A DNA stretch of 64,000 bases from Nocardioides daejeonensis (GCF_003194585.1 NZ_QHKZ01000003.1:62001-126000), one strand, 5' to 3'; counted from the first letter of the stretch, positions 16,770 through 24,982 are shown. The notes: a model not told the origin generated them from the letters alone. Program-made: numbers and translations.

Positions 16770-18208
16770 GAGGCGACTCCCAAACTCGCTGCGTTGATCA
16801 GATAAACCGCTCCCGCCGATGTGCCGTCGATGATGTGATCTTTTTCGACATCTCCGATCACGTCGGAGGGCAGGCCGGACGCAAGCTGCTCGGCCTGCTC
16901 AAGGGCCTCCGCGAGCCGACTCTCGCGGGAAAGGATAAGTTCGTGCGCCCCTAGACCTCCCACGTGGCCGGCGGAGAGCGCCAGTATTCGCGCGTCTGCT
17001 CCGATCGTGCCTTCAGTTCGGGCGATCTGCACTCTTCTTTCGATCTCACGGGCCGCTCGTGCACCTGCCTTCGGCTCCGCTGCGAAGAGCACTGCAATAT
17101 GAACTAGGTCTCCGGCTTGCGACTCCACGGTGATCCAGCAAGGCCGGAGGCAGTGAACCGACCAATCCGCTCCGAGCAACGAGGAAAGCGCCACCAGCCC
17201 TGTCGTGGCCGACGGGGTAGAAGCTACTGATTGTCCGAAGCGCAGTCTCCACGACGAGTGCCGAAGCCACAGCATGACTGGCACTGCTGGCTTGGAATCG
17301 AATGCCGCGAGTAGCTTGTCCATCCCCACTCGTTGGCCATGCATCGGGGCTAAATCAGCAACGAGATCTTGGAGCTCCGAACGAAAGCGGACGAGGTAGG
17401 CACGCAGCAGCGCATCGCAGAACTCCTCCGCGGAGAGTGCGACGCGTTGCCCAAGCGGGAGGTCTGGCAGCAGCTGCCGCCAGTCGAGGTTGGGGTCGTC
17501 ATCCCACTCCCCGAGGCCCGGTCCCACGAGCAAGAGGTGCTCAACTCCGGTCGCGGCCAGGACTGTGGCGATTGACGTCCGCACGTAATCCGCGACGCTT
17601 CCGATGCCGATGAACGCCACAGTGTCGTGAGCGAGTTTCGCGGCTACAGAAGCACTGGCCCAGAGATCTACGTTGTCGAGTTCTTCAGTCGTGAATAGCA
17701 TCGTCGGCGGCAACGTCACGCAACCGTGGGCCTTGATGAGTGGGCCTGAAGGGCCATTGAGGAGCTCAGACGCCGTACGCGCAACGGGCGGATGTTCATG
17801 CCGCGAGGCTCGTTCGATGCAATCGTCATAGTTCGTCTCGAAGATGGTTGCTGCGCCCTCACAAAGTAGTACTGCCAATACCTCGTGGGCGTAGTTGTAC
17901 GGTGCGCCGACGAAATCTGCGACCGAAAGCGCTGTTTCGCGCAACAGCGCTCCGCCCATCTCATGCGCTGCAATGTGATCCGCGACGGCGAGCAGGTCCC
18001 AACGATCGACACCCTCGAAGGACATGACGCCCGACAAGCGCGTGACAATCAAGTCGGCGAGGGCGGCGGCACCCGGAAGGTCTGTCGGAGACGCTTGCGA
18101 GATTCCGGCGCCAGCATAAATTGTCAGCCTCCCGTCGTGCGCTCGCGCGGCGAGATGCGCGGCGACGGTGCCTGGCGGGGAACCGAGAGCTTGGGGTTGG
18201 TACAACAC
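16766..18208 (-). CDS. SIR2-domain effector (LmuA-Sir2-like)
   Basis: A 480-residue protein with an N-terminal SIR2 fold: the NAD-binding GAGIS (33-37), TNYD (125-128) and the catalytic HG (161-162, in LIKAHGC) are all in place. The remaining 200 or so residues match no domain I recognise. SIR2 domains in defence operons usually deplete NAD+ to abort infection. It leads the operon, its stop overlapping the next start (ATGA). The GTG at 18208 is the best in-frame start but lacks a good ribosome site, so the N terminus is uncertain by a few residues. Confidence 0.85.
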   Translation of the reverse strand: MLYQPQALGSPPGTVAAHLAARAHDGRLTIYAGAGISQASPTDLPGAAALADLIVTRLSGVMSFEGVDRWDLLAVADHIAAHEMGGALLRETALSVADFVGAPYNYAHEVLAVLLCEGAATIFETNYDDCIERASRHEHPPVARTASELLNGPSGPLIKAHGCVTLPPTMLFTTEELDNVDLWASASVAAKLAHDTVAFIGIGSVADYVRTSIATVLAATGVEHLLLVGPGLGEWDDDPNLDWRQLLPDLPLGQRVALSAEEFCDALLRAYLVRFRSELQDLVADLAPMHGQRVGMDKLLAAFDSKPAVPVMLWLRHSSWRLRFGQSVASTPSATTGLVALSSLLGADWSVHCLRPCWITVESQAGDLVHIAVLFAAEPKAGARAAREIERRVQIARTEGTIGADARILALSAGHVGGLGAHELILSRESRLAEALEQAEQLASGLPSDVIGDVEKDHIIDGTSAGAVYLINAASLGVAS

Positions 18209-18647
18209 GATTGGAGCCTACGGAGTTTGTACCGCGGCCGCCGATGAACCGCCCAACACGTGTTGGCTGCCGCGCGCTAATTTCCTTCGGCCTGCCGCGT
18301 CAGGTCGCGCGCCGATGGTACTGCGTGATCAGCATCGGTGGCCGGTGACAGTTGCGTTCGGTGACCCGTTCCTCGGTGCGCTTGCCGTATGCATCCTCAT
18401 GAGCGAATCCGATCTGCGTCTATCTGGGCGGTAGGACGCGCGCCGGTCCCACCTCGGCTAACCGCTCGAAGTCCCAGCGCCAACAAGCGATCGCCGGAAC
18501 TCAAGCACCGACGGACGGCGGATCTTGTCACCTGGGTGACAAGATCCGGCGCAATCTTCTCCTCCCAGGCTGTTGGTTGCGCCGTTCTCCTTCCCTGCTG
18601 GGCCGCGCGTGTCCATGCTCGGTCGTGACTGGACCAGGAGGGCTGAG
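18209..18647. other. Divergent gap between the SIR2 operon and the amine-oxidase pair
   Basis: About 440 bp with no supported gene. It should carry the promoter of the SIR2 operon on the left and of the pair at 18648 on the right, where the best copy of the palindromic operator lies (18521-18546). Confidence 0.55.
18521..18546. promoter_or_regulatory. Palindromic operator, copy 4 (best copy)
   Basis: The longest copy: 11-bp perfect arms (GATCTTGTCAC and its complement) around the 4-bp spacer CTGG. It lies about 100 bp before the GTG at 18648 and most likely controls the amine-oxidase pair. Confidence 0.8.
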
Positions 18648-19436
18648 GTGGGACGACGCGGTGCACGCGAGGTGTGGGTGTTGGCGTTGGTCGCCGTCAT
18701 CGCGCTGCTGGGTGCCGCACTGCTCAATGTTGCTCCGGTCAGTAGCCCAACTGCGTCCGGCGTGGCGGCCGAGCCTGACGACCATACCTACCGTGTCGTC
18801 GGCGACGGAGATCCTCTGACCCGACGGCCCGCCTTGCGTTCCCCCCGCGACGAGCTCAGTGCCGAGGAGAGCAGCTACGCACTCCACCTCGCCCTCGCCG
18901 ACGGCGTCGTACCCGGCTCTGCGACGAACGTCGTGGGCGAGTCCGGTGCCGAGGTGCTGCAGATCGAGGTCCCGTCCGAGCTCAGCGGAGATCATCGGGT
19001 CGCGGTCGTGGACCTTCACGACTACACCGATGACGTCGGCTATCAGCTGACCGTCGACCTCAGCACCGGTCGCGTGCGCGCCGAACGATCACCACTCCTG
19101 CAAGGCCGGATCTCGGCCGCTGAGGCCGAGGCTGCACTGCACCTCGCCATCGACCACACCCCCACCTTGACCTTTGCTCGGCAGTTCGAGACTGCCCAAG
19201 GCGTACCGCTCCTCTCCCCCGACCAGGTCACCTCGGTGGCCGGCGTCTACCGGCACGACGGCAGCCAGGCCGCAACCACCGAATGCGGACGGCATCGGTG
19301 CGTCCAGCTGATGATCCAGGGCCCGTCGGGCGTCTACCTCGCGGCGTGGGACTTCGTTGTCGACCTCACCGCCAGGCAAGTCATCACCTTCGGAGCGAGC
19401 CACCACGTTCATCCCCACGACGAGGCCACATCGTGA
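18648..19436 (+). CDS. Membrane-anchored protein, possible N-terminal partner of a split copper amine oxidase
   Basis: A 262-residue protein with one N-terminal membrane helix (VWVLALVAVIALLGAALL) and an exported domain. The blocks ELSAEESSYALHLAL and HRVAVVDLHDYTDDVGYQLTVDLSTGRV resemble the N2/N3 domains of copper amine oxidases, which are absent from the next protein. The GTG at 18648 has AGGAGG seven bases upstream and is preferred over the ATG at 18615. Its stop overlaps the next start (GTGA). The amine-oxidase assignment is an inference from pattern and context. Confidence 0.65.
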   Translation: MGRRGAREVWVLALVAVIALLGAALLNVAPVSSPTASGVAAEPDDHTYRVVGDGDPLTRRPALRSPRDELSAEESSYALHLALADGVVPGSATNVVGESGAEVLQIEVPSELSGDHRVAVVDLHDYTDDVGYQLTVDLSTGRVRAERSPLLQGRISAAEAEAALHLAIDHTPTLTFARQFETAQGVPLLSPDQVTSVAGVYRHDGSQAATTECGRHRCVQLMIQGPSGVYLAAWDFVVDLTARQVITFGASHHVHPHDEATS

Positions 19437-21430
19437 AGCCGCTCGGACTCCTCGCCCTGGTTCTCGTGGCAAGCACAACCGCGACGACTTCGGTCGCACT
19501 CGCCACTCCCCCTGCCACAACCGCGACGGGCCGAACAGTGCAAGCCGCACCGACCGACTTGGACTGCTCCGCGGACCTCGTGGAGCGTGACCTCGCCAAC
19601 GGCGCCTCGTGGCGGATGTGCGCGCGTATCCATCCGATGAAGGGATTGGTCCTCGAGCAGATCGAGTTCAAGCCACCGACTGACCGCGAGTACGCCGGCT
19701 ACAAGCGGGTGCTGGACCAGCTCTGGCTCGCGCAACTCAACGTGCCCTACGACAACGGCCTGGTGCAGTACGACGACATCACCTCGTTCGGGTTCGGGGG
19801 CGACCACCTGATCCCCCAGACGGATGTCACGTGTCCGGGCAACGCACTGGAGGTAGCGCAGACCAAGTTGTTGGAGGGCATCTTGGTCACCCGCGCCGTT
19901 CCAGGGATCTGCGTGCAAGAGGTGCCGACCGGGCTCGCCACCCACTCCCTGGAGGCGATCGGCACCAAGGAGTTCCGCATCGCGGAGCAGGGTTCGGCTC
20001 TCGAGGTCAGCTCCCTCGCGAAGATCTCGTGGTACGAGTACCAGCAGAAGATCACCTTCGACGATCACGGCGAGATCGACGTAGCGCTCGGCGCCACGGG
20101 CGATGTCGCGCCCGGAGGCGTCGGCGGCGCCATGTTCGGCACCGACCCCGCCTATGGATGGCAACTGGGTGGCCAGCGCACTGAGCAGGGCGAGCCGACC
20201 CATGCCGCCTCGCACTGGCACAACGCGATCTGGCGCGTCGATTTCGGTATCGACCGGGGCGAACGGCAGTACGTCGAGCAGTGGGACTACGACAACGTCG
20301 CCGAGCCCGGTGCCGTCCCCAAGCTCACCGGCACAAGCCTCCGCAAACAGCGGGCTTTCCACGCCGTGCCCGGCAAGACGATGGAACACGACACCTGGTT
20401 CCGGGTGCTCAACCCGGACTCGCTCAACGCCGATGGGCACCCCCGCTCGTACGAGATCGTCAACCGCAATCTCCCGCACCGGGAGATCGACGTCTTCGCC
20501 CCCCTCATGAGCTTCACCAACGTGCATCCCTGCCAGGAGTACGCATCGATGAACCTGCACGCCGGATGTCCCGGCGAGTCGGTGCTCGACTACGTCACGG
20601 ACGCGGAAGGGGAACTCGACGACCCGGTCGCATGGGTCAACGTCGGCTTCCACCACATCGACCGCGACGAGGACCAGAGCCCGATGCACATGCACTGGCA
20701 GCGTTTCCAGCTCGTCCCTCGTGACTTCTTCGCGCAGAAGCCCACCATCGCTGATGACCGAGCATGCATCAACGGGGCGGGCTGGATCGACTCACTGGAC
20801 TCCCCCTGCGTCGCGACCAACCTCGCGGCCCCCACCGTCACCGCCGTCGGCGACGAGGTCAGTGTGGGCACGACGCTGCACGCCACACCCGGGCGCTGGA
20901 ACGAGCGACGTACCAGCTGGGAGTACAGCTATCTCTGGCTACGCGACGGCCAGCCCATCATCGGCGGGGACGACGCTCACCCACTCGGCCGGGACTACGT
21001 CGTGACCGCAGCAGACCAAGGCGCCCGACTCAGCGTCCGAGTCACTGCCTCGCATCCGGGCTTCCCGTCCGGACACGCAGACTCCGACCCGCTGCAGGTA
21101 CCCCCTTCGAACCTCTGGCCCACCGGCTCCCCCACGCGTACGGCGATCAAGAAGGTCAAGGTCCAAGAGAGCCGGAATGGCAAGGCGAGCGGCAGGGCAA
21201 GGCTGCGGATCAGCGTCACTGCCGAGAACGCCACACCGACCGGCAACGTCACGATCCGCGTCAAGCAGGGCAAGCGTGTGGTCTTCAAGTCCGTCCAACG
21301 CCTCCGTCGAGGCACCACGGCAACCACTGTCAGGCGCCTGCACGCGGGCCGCTACACGATCGTCGCCCGCTATCCAGGCGACGCGGCGGCGAGGAAGTCG
21401 AAGGCCAAGACGGCACTGCGCGTGCGCTGA
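19433..21430 (+). CDS. Secreted copper amine oxidase relative with Ig-like C terminus
   Basis: A 665-residue exported protein with a signal peptide ending near ALATPP. The central region resembles the catalytic domain of copper amine oxidases: HWHNAIWRVDFGIDRG carries the paired copper-ligand histidines, and PMHMHWQRFQLVPRDFFAQKP the C-terminal histidine block. At the cofactor site the usual N-Y-(D/E) is W-Y-E (SWYEYQQKITF), so the precursor Tyr is present but its Asn is lost and activity is uncertain. An Ig-like domain and an Arg-rich beta-sandwich end the protein, homologous to those of the 12.1-kb propeller protein. Translationally coupled to the upstream gene. Confidence 0.75.
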   Translation: MKPLGLLALVLVASTTATTSVALATPPATTATGRTVQAAPTDLDCSADLVERDLANGASWRMCARIHPMKGLVLEQIEFKPPTDREYAGYKRVLDQLWLAQLNVPYDNGLVQYDDITSFGFGGDHLIPQTDVTCPGNALEVAQTKLLEGILVTRAVPGICVQEVPTGLATHSLEAIGTKEFRIAEQGSALEVSSLAKISWYEYQQKITFDDHGEIDVALGATGDVAPGGVGGAMFGTDPAYGWQLGGQRTEQGEPTHAASHWHNAIWRVDFGIDRGERQYVEQWDYDNVAEPGAVPKLTGTSLRKQRAFHAVPGKTMEHDTWFRVLNPDSLNADGHPRSYEIVNRNLPHREIDVFAPLMSFTNVHPCQEYASMNLHAGCPGESVLDYVTDAEGELDDPVAWVNVGFHHIDRDEDQSPMHMHWQRFQLVPRDFFAQKPTIADDRACINGAGWIDSLDSPCVATNLAAPTVTAVGDEVSVGTTLHATPGRWNERRTSWEYSYLWLRDGQPIIGGDDAHPLGRDYVVTAADQGARLSVRVTASHPGFPSGHADSDPLQVPPSNLWPTGSPTRTAIKKVKVQESRNGKASGRARLRISVTAENATPTGNVTIRVKQGKRVVFKSVQRLRRGTTATTVRRLHAGRYTIVARYPGDAAARKSKAKTALRVR

Positions 21431-21482
21431 ACTTCGCGCCCGAGCGCGAATGCACCACCCCCAACAGAGAGGAGATTCAGAG

Positions 21483-21695
21483 ATGCCGAACTACTGCGTC
21501 AACAAGGACGCGCAGCCTAACGGCGACCACGAAGTCCACGATGTGACGGCGCGCCAGCCATGTCTGCCCGCGGCCACCAACCGTCAAGACCTTGGCTACC
21601 ACTCATCGTGTTCCGGTGCGGTCCAAGCCGCACGGCGGTACTTCATCCAGGTCGATGGGTGCGCGATCTGCGCCCCCGATTGCCACACTCGATAG
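21483..21695 (+). CDS. Small Cys-rich protein of the PNYCVNK type
   Basis: A 70-residue protein with six cysteines (NYCVN, QPCLP, SSCSGA, GCAICAPDC), preceded by GAGAGGAG. Similar short proteins with PNYCVNK...NGDHEVH...LGYHSSC...CHT occur widely in bacteria, from memory, with no known function. It probably ends the transcript of the amine-oxidase pair. The Cys and His residues could bind metal, but this is not shown. Confidence 0.7.
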   Translation: MPNYCVNKDAQPNGDHEVHDVTARQPCLPAATNRQDLGYHSSCSGAVQAARRYFIQVDGCAICAPDCHTR

Positions 21696-21714
21696 GCACG
21701 AGGCGTTCGGGACC

Positions 21715-21752
21715 GATGTCCGGATCCCGCGGTTCCTAGGGGTCCGGGCATC
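21715..21752 (+). terminator. Probable terminator hairpin with a CTAG loop
   Basis: GATGTCCGGATCCC pairs with GGGTCCGGGCATC (one bulge and one mismatch) around a loop containing TTCCTAGG, 20 bp after the stop of the small Cys-rich gene. Confidence 0.55.
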
Positions 21753-21768
21753 ATCCCGCGCGGTAAAT

Positions 21769-21786
21769 TTGTCACCTACGTGACAA
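21769..21786. promoter_or_regulatory. Palindromic operator, copy 5
   Basis: Perfect 7-bp arms TTGTCAC / GTGACAA with the spacer CTAC, identical in core to copy 7. It lies about 440 bp before the PucR-type regulator. Confidence 0.75.
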
Positions 21787-22000
21787 GTTTCCGGTCTTTC
21801 TCGTGAAAGTCGGCCTCCGAGGCAGCAATCGCACCCCCGTGGCTGGCGGCACAGTCATGCTAGAACGCGCACATCCGGAAAGGGGGAAGCGAGCGAGGAA
21901 CCAGCGGGGAACACCTCGCGGTGAGCACGCGGCGTGTCCGATCTCCCGATGGTCGGCGTAGCCACCAGAGCAGGGGAGCTCGCGCGGCCGCCAAGAAAAG

Positions 22001-22018
22001 TTGTGTCGCAGATGACAA
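22001..22018. promoter_or_regulatory. Palindromic operator, copy 6 (imperfect)
   Basis: TTGTGTC-GCAG-ATGACAA: three mismatches to the consensus, spacer 4 bp. Five bases after it begins CGCTACTAATCCGTCTC (22023-22039), nearly identical to a stretch at 7935-7951 near copy 1. Confidence 0.5.
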
Positions 22019-22167
22019 ATTCCGCTACTAATCCGTCTCGGCTCTCCTGAACTCGTTGCGGCTGTCGGGGCCTGCTGAGTGAATGAGCAGCGACAGACCT
22101 TTGACGCCGGGCACGGGAAGCGGTAGTGATGTGGATCACCATGACCGGACGAGGGGAGGGGGTCGGC

Positions 22168-22206
22168 ATGTGGGCCGATCGCGCACGATGCGGTGGCGGG
22201 ACCTGA
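22168..22206 (+). promoter_or_regulatory. Possible 12-codon leader ORF coupled to the regulator
   Basis: An ATG six bases after a strong purine-rich ribosome site (GAGGGGAGGGGG) opens a 12-residue frame (MWADRARCGGGT) whose TGA shares its A with the regulator ATG at 22206. The regulator start itself has only a weak site, so it may depend on translation of this leader. Confidence 0.45.
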
Positions 22207-23450
22207 TGAGCGAGCTTGCCGAGCCCTCAGCACAGCCTGCCCACCTCGCAGAGATGGTGGCCGACGCTCGCGACGCCGTGCCGTCGCTGGTGGCGCAGAT
22301 CGTCACGGATATCCGGGTCGAGGTGCCGGCGTACGCGGGCCGGGAGCACGGCGAGCGTCAACGGGTGATCGCCATGGCCGTGACCGCGGCGGCTCACCAG
22401 TTCCTCGACACCCTGCTCGGCCCCACCAAGCACGACCCGAACGTCTTCCGCCTCTTCCGCGACATGGGCTACGGGGAGGCACAGGACGGCAACACCCTGG
22501 AGCCGATGCGTCGCGCACTGCGCATCGCGACCCGTCACTCCTGGCGTCTCATCCACCGTGTCGTCACCGCACACGCGCTCGACACCGCCTTCCTCGGTCG
22601 GCTCGGTGACGCCCTCTTCGCCTACCTCGATCTCCTCGACCAGGAGGTCGCCCGGGGCCACGTCACCGGCCTCACCACAGCCGAACGGGCGGACGAACCG
22701 TCGCGCGACCGCCTCCTCGCCGTGCTGTTGGACGACTCCCCCGAGTCCGACGCGCGCACCACCGAGATCGCAGCCGAGGCAGCGCACGCGGAGTGGCCGC
22801 TGCCTGATCAGGTGGTGGTGATGCGCGTCAGCTACCACGGCCACTTCCCCACCGTGCCCCTCGAAGACAGCGTGCTCGTCGACCAGCGTCTCAACCCCGC
22901 AGTGCTGGTCGTGTCCCCCAGCGAGGCGTCGGCGGTCGCCGAGCGGGTGAGCCGCGGCGGCCCCGGGGTCCGCGTCGCCGTCAGCTGGCCCGTCGCGCCC
23001 ACCGGAGCGGCCGCCGCCGACCGATGGGCGCGCCGCACCCTGGATCTTGTTGCGGCCGGCGTGATCGAACCGCAGCTCGTCGTCCGCTGCGTCGAGCACA
23101 TGACCCAGCTCTGGCTGCACTCCGAGCCCCTGCTGCGCCGCAGCCTCGTGCTGCAGCTCCTTCCGCCCCTGCTCAACGAGACGAACAACTCCCGGGAGAT
23201 CCTCGCCGAGACGATGTTGGCGTGGCTCGAGTCGCGAGACAGCGCTCCGGCGATCGCCGCTCGACTCAACGTGCACCCGCAGACAGTGCGCTACCGCTGG
23301 AAGCGCATCAACGAGCTGTTCGGCGACCTGCTGCACGACCCGGAGTTCGTGATCACCGTGACCATGCTGCTCAAGGCGACTGTCCCGATGTGGAAGGCGG
23401 GCGACACCAGCGACGTCGACCGCTATCTCGCCAGCAACCGAGCCTCATGA
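22206..23450 (+). CDS. PucR/CdaR-type transcriptional regulator
   Basis: A 414-residue cytoplasmic regulator. The C terminus (LAETMLAWLESRDSAPAIAARLNVHPQTVRYRWKRINELFG) is a PucR-type HTH of the HTH_30 class; the N-terminal two-thirds is the helical plus alpha/beta region typical of these proteins, with no recognisable ligand motif. The ATG at 22206 is chosen because it is coupled to the short leader ORF; in-frame alternatives exist at 22188 and 22083. Its stop overlaps the start of a degenerate P-type ATPase (ATGA). With two operator copies upstream it is the leading candidate for the palindrome-binding factor (inference). Confidence 0.8.
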   Translation: MSELAEPSAQPAHLAEMVADARDAVPSLVAQIVTDIRVEVPAYAGREHGERQRVIAMAVTAAAHQFLDTLLGPTKHDPNVFRLFRDMGYGEAQDGNTLEPMRRALRIATRHSWRLIHRVVTAHALDTAFLGRLGDALFAYLDLLDQEVARGHVTGLTTAERADEPSRDRLLAVLLDDSPESDARTTEIAAEAAHAEWPLPDQVVVMRVSYHGHFPTVPLEDSVLVDQRLNPAVLVVSPSEASAVAERVSRGGPGVRVAVSWPVAPTGAAAADRWARRTLDLVAAGVIEPQLVVRCVEHMTQLWLHSEPLLRRSLVLQLLPPLLNETNNSREILAETMLAWLESRDSAPAIAARLNVHPQTVRYRWKRINELFGDLLHDPEFVITVTMLLKATVPMWKAGDTSDVDRYLASNRAS

Positions 23451-24661
23451 CCATCCTCCTGCTCCTGCTCGTCCTCACCACCTGCCTGATGATCGGCGGG
23501 CTGCTGCTGCGCCGGGCGGAGCCGACGCCGGCGCTGCCACCGCCCTGGTGGCTTCTCGCGCTCGCCTGCCTCACCGCGGCAGGCGCCGCGCTCGAAGCAC
23601 GGTCCGGCCCCTCCTCGGCCCTCTCCCAGGCAGCCTTGACGATCGTCGCCGCCTCGCCTGCCTGCGTCGTCGCGGCGCGGCCACTGACCGCGCGATGGAC
23701 AAGGGTGCGGGCGCGGCGGGCAGGCATCGGCCTCCCACCCTTCTACGTCGTCCGCGACGAGGCCACTCTCGCTCGAATCGTGCTCGACAAGCATCGGACC
23801 GTCACCACCGGCGAGATGCAGATCAGCTCGGTCGATCCCCTCGATCCGGAGCACCGCACCAACCTGCTCTTCTTCGCCGGGGCACTCTCACGGCGCAGCA
23901 CGGCGCCCTTCGCGGTCGCCCTCGCCCGTCGGGCCGGCGGAGGGCGTGTCAGCGACTACCGCGAGTCCGACCCGAACACCCTCTCCGGCTCCGTCGACCG
24001 ACATCCCGTGCGGCTCGGCCCTCCCGCAACCGTCGGCATGACCAGCTCGACCGGACGCGGCCTGACGGTCGGCGTCGAGGTCGACCAGCGCACCCTCGGC
24101 ACCATCACCTTGGAAGACACCGTGCGGCCTCACGCGCGTGAGGACGTACGCCGGATCGAAGAGCTCGCTCCCCTCGTGCTGCTCTCCGACGACACACCCG
24201 GCAACACCTCCGCCCTGGGCACTCTCGTCGGAGTCGACGAGCTCGTCGCCGAGGCAGACGCCGTAGCCCGACTGGAGCAGGTGCAGAAAGCCCACGCCGA
24301 CGGAGGCCGCGTGGCCATGATCGCACCGCGACAACCCCACAACGAGGATGCCCTGCACGCGGCCGACATCGCGGTCACCGATGCGGCAACGCCAGCAGCA
24401 CCCGGAGTGATCACACTCGATGAGTTCGACCTGGCCACCGCCGACGATGCACTCCGTCGTGTGCTGGCCGGCCCCAAACGGATACACCAGGTCGAGGGCG
24501 TCGCCCTGGCGCTCTCCTGCGCAGGAGCGCTCGCGGGCGCCGTCGCACCGTTGGGCGCCTATGGAGCCGGCGCCAGCGCACTCGGCGCGTCGGCGATCGT
24601 CGCCGTCGCCGCCTGGCTCAACTCGCGTCCTCCACGCGCATTGCCAGACCGCTCCGCCTGA
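23447..24661 (+). CDS. Degenerate P-type ATPase-like membrane protein
   Basis: A 404-residue protein with the layout of the C-terminal half of a P1B heavy-metal ATPase but with eroded active-site motifs. N-terminal hydrophobic helices are followed by TIVAASPACVV where CPC is expected (69-73), DKHRTVT where DKTGTLT is expected (114-120), SDDTPGNTSA for TGDN (about 247-256), and VAMIAPRQPHNEDALHAADIAV for the GDGxND hinge (289-310). The actuator domain and metal-binding domain are missing. Two hydrophobic helices end the protein. Transport is unlikely; a sensory or regulatory role with the coupled PucR-type regulator is an inference. Confidence 0.75.
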   Translation: MTILLLLLVLTTCLMIGGLLLRRAEPTPALPPPWWLLALACLTAAGAALEARSGPSSALSQAALTIVAASPACVVAARPLTARWTRVRARRAGIGLPPFYVVRDEATLARIVLDKHRTVTTGEMQISSVDPLDPEHRTNLLFFAGALSRRSTAPFAVALARRAGGGRVSDYRESDPNTLSGSVDRHPVRLGPPATVGMTSSTGRGLTVGVEVDQRTLGTITLEDTVRPHAREDVRRIEELAPLVLLSDDTPGNTSALGTLVGVDELVAEADAVARLEQVQKAHADGGRVAMIAPRQPHNEDALHAADIAVTDAATPAAPGVITLDEFDLATADDALRRVLAGPKRIHQVEGVALALSCAGALAGAVAPLGAYGAGASALGASAIVAVAAWLNSRPPRALPDRSA

Positions 24662-24890
24662 GCGCCTCCGCCACCGGGGCATCGCTCCGGACCGAGCACT
24701 CCAGCCAGTCCGGGTCGGCGACGACCAGGGCCTCGGAGCCCGCCTCCAGTTGGGGTTGCTCCCCCTCGACGCTCGACGCCGAGTCCGCGTGACCGGAGCG
24801 CCGCCTGCGCGCGGCCACGATCGCCAACGTTGGCGCCATCATCGCGCAGGCCACGCCGCCCACAGCGACGAGCAGGCTTCCTTCAGCCAT
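24618..24890 (-). CDS. Small membrane protein of unknown function
   Basis: A 90-residue protein with one N-terminal membrane helix (LLVAVGGVACAMMAPTLAIVAA), a basic stop-transfer (RRRRSG) and a short cytoplasmic tail. AAGGAGG stands 5 bases before the ATG at 24890, so the start is good. Its 3' end overlaps the end of the pseudo-ATPase gene by 44 bp on the opposite strand. It faces away from palindrome copy 7. Confidence 0.6.
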   Translation of the reverse strand: MAEGSLLVAVGGVACAMMAPTLAIVAARRRRSGHADSASSVEGEQPQLEAGSEALVVADPDWLECSVRSDAPVAEALRRSGLAMRVEDAS

Positions 24891-24982
24891 CGCAACCTCC
24901 TTCGCTCGCTCTCGATTAGTAGCACCGACCACAGCTCCGGCGCCGCCCCCTGGAGCGAACTCGTGAGAACCAACTGCAGAAG

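Larger units (their letters stand above)
21696..22205. other. 510-bp regulatory gap before the PucR-type regulator
   Basis: The gap holds a hairpin with a CTAG loop (21715-21752), palindrome copies 5 and 6, and a 12-codon leader ORF (22168-22206) that ends on the regulator start. Nothing else was recognised. Confidence 0.6.
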
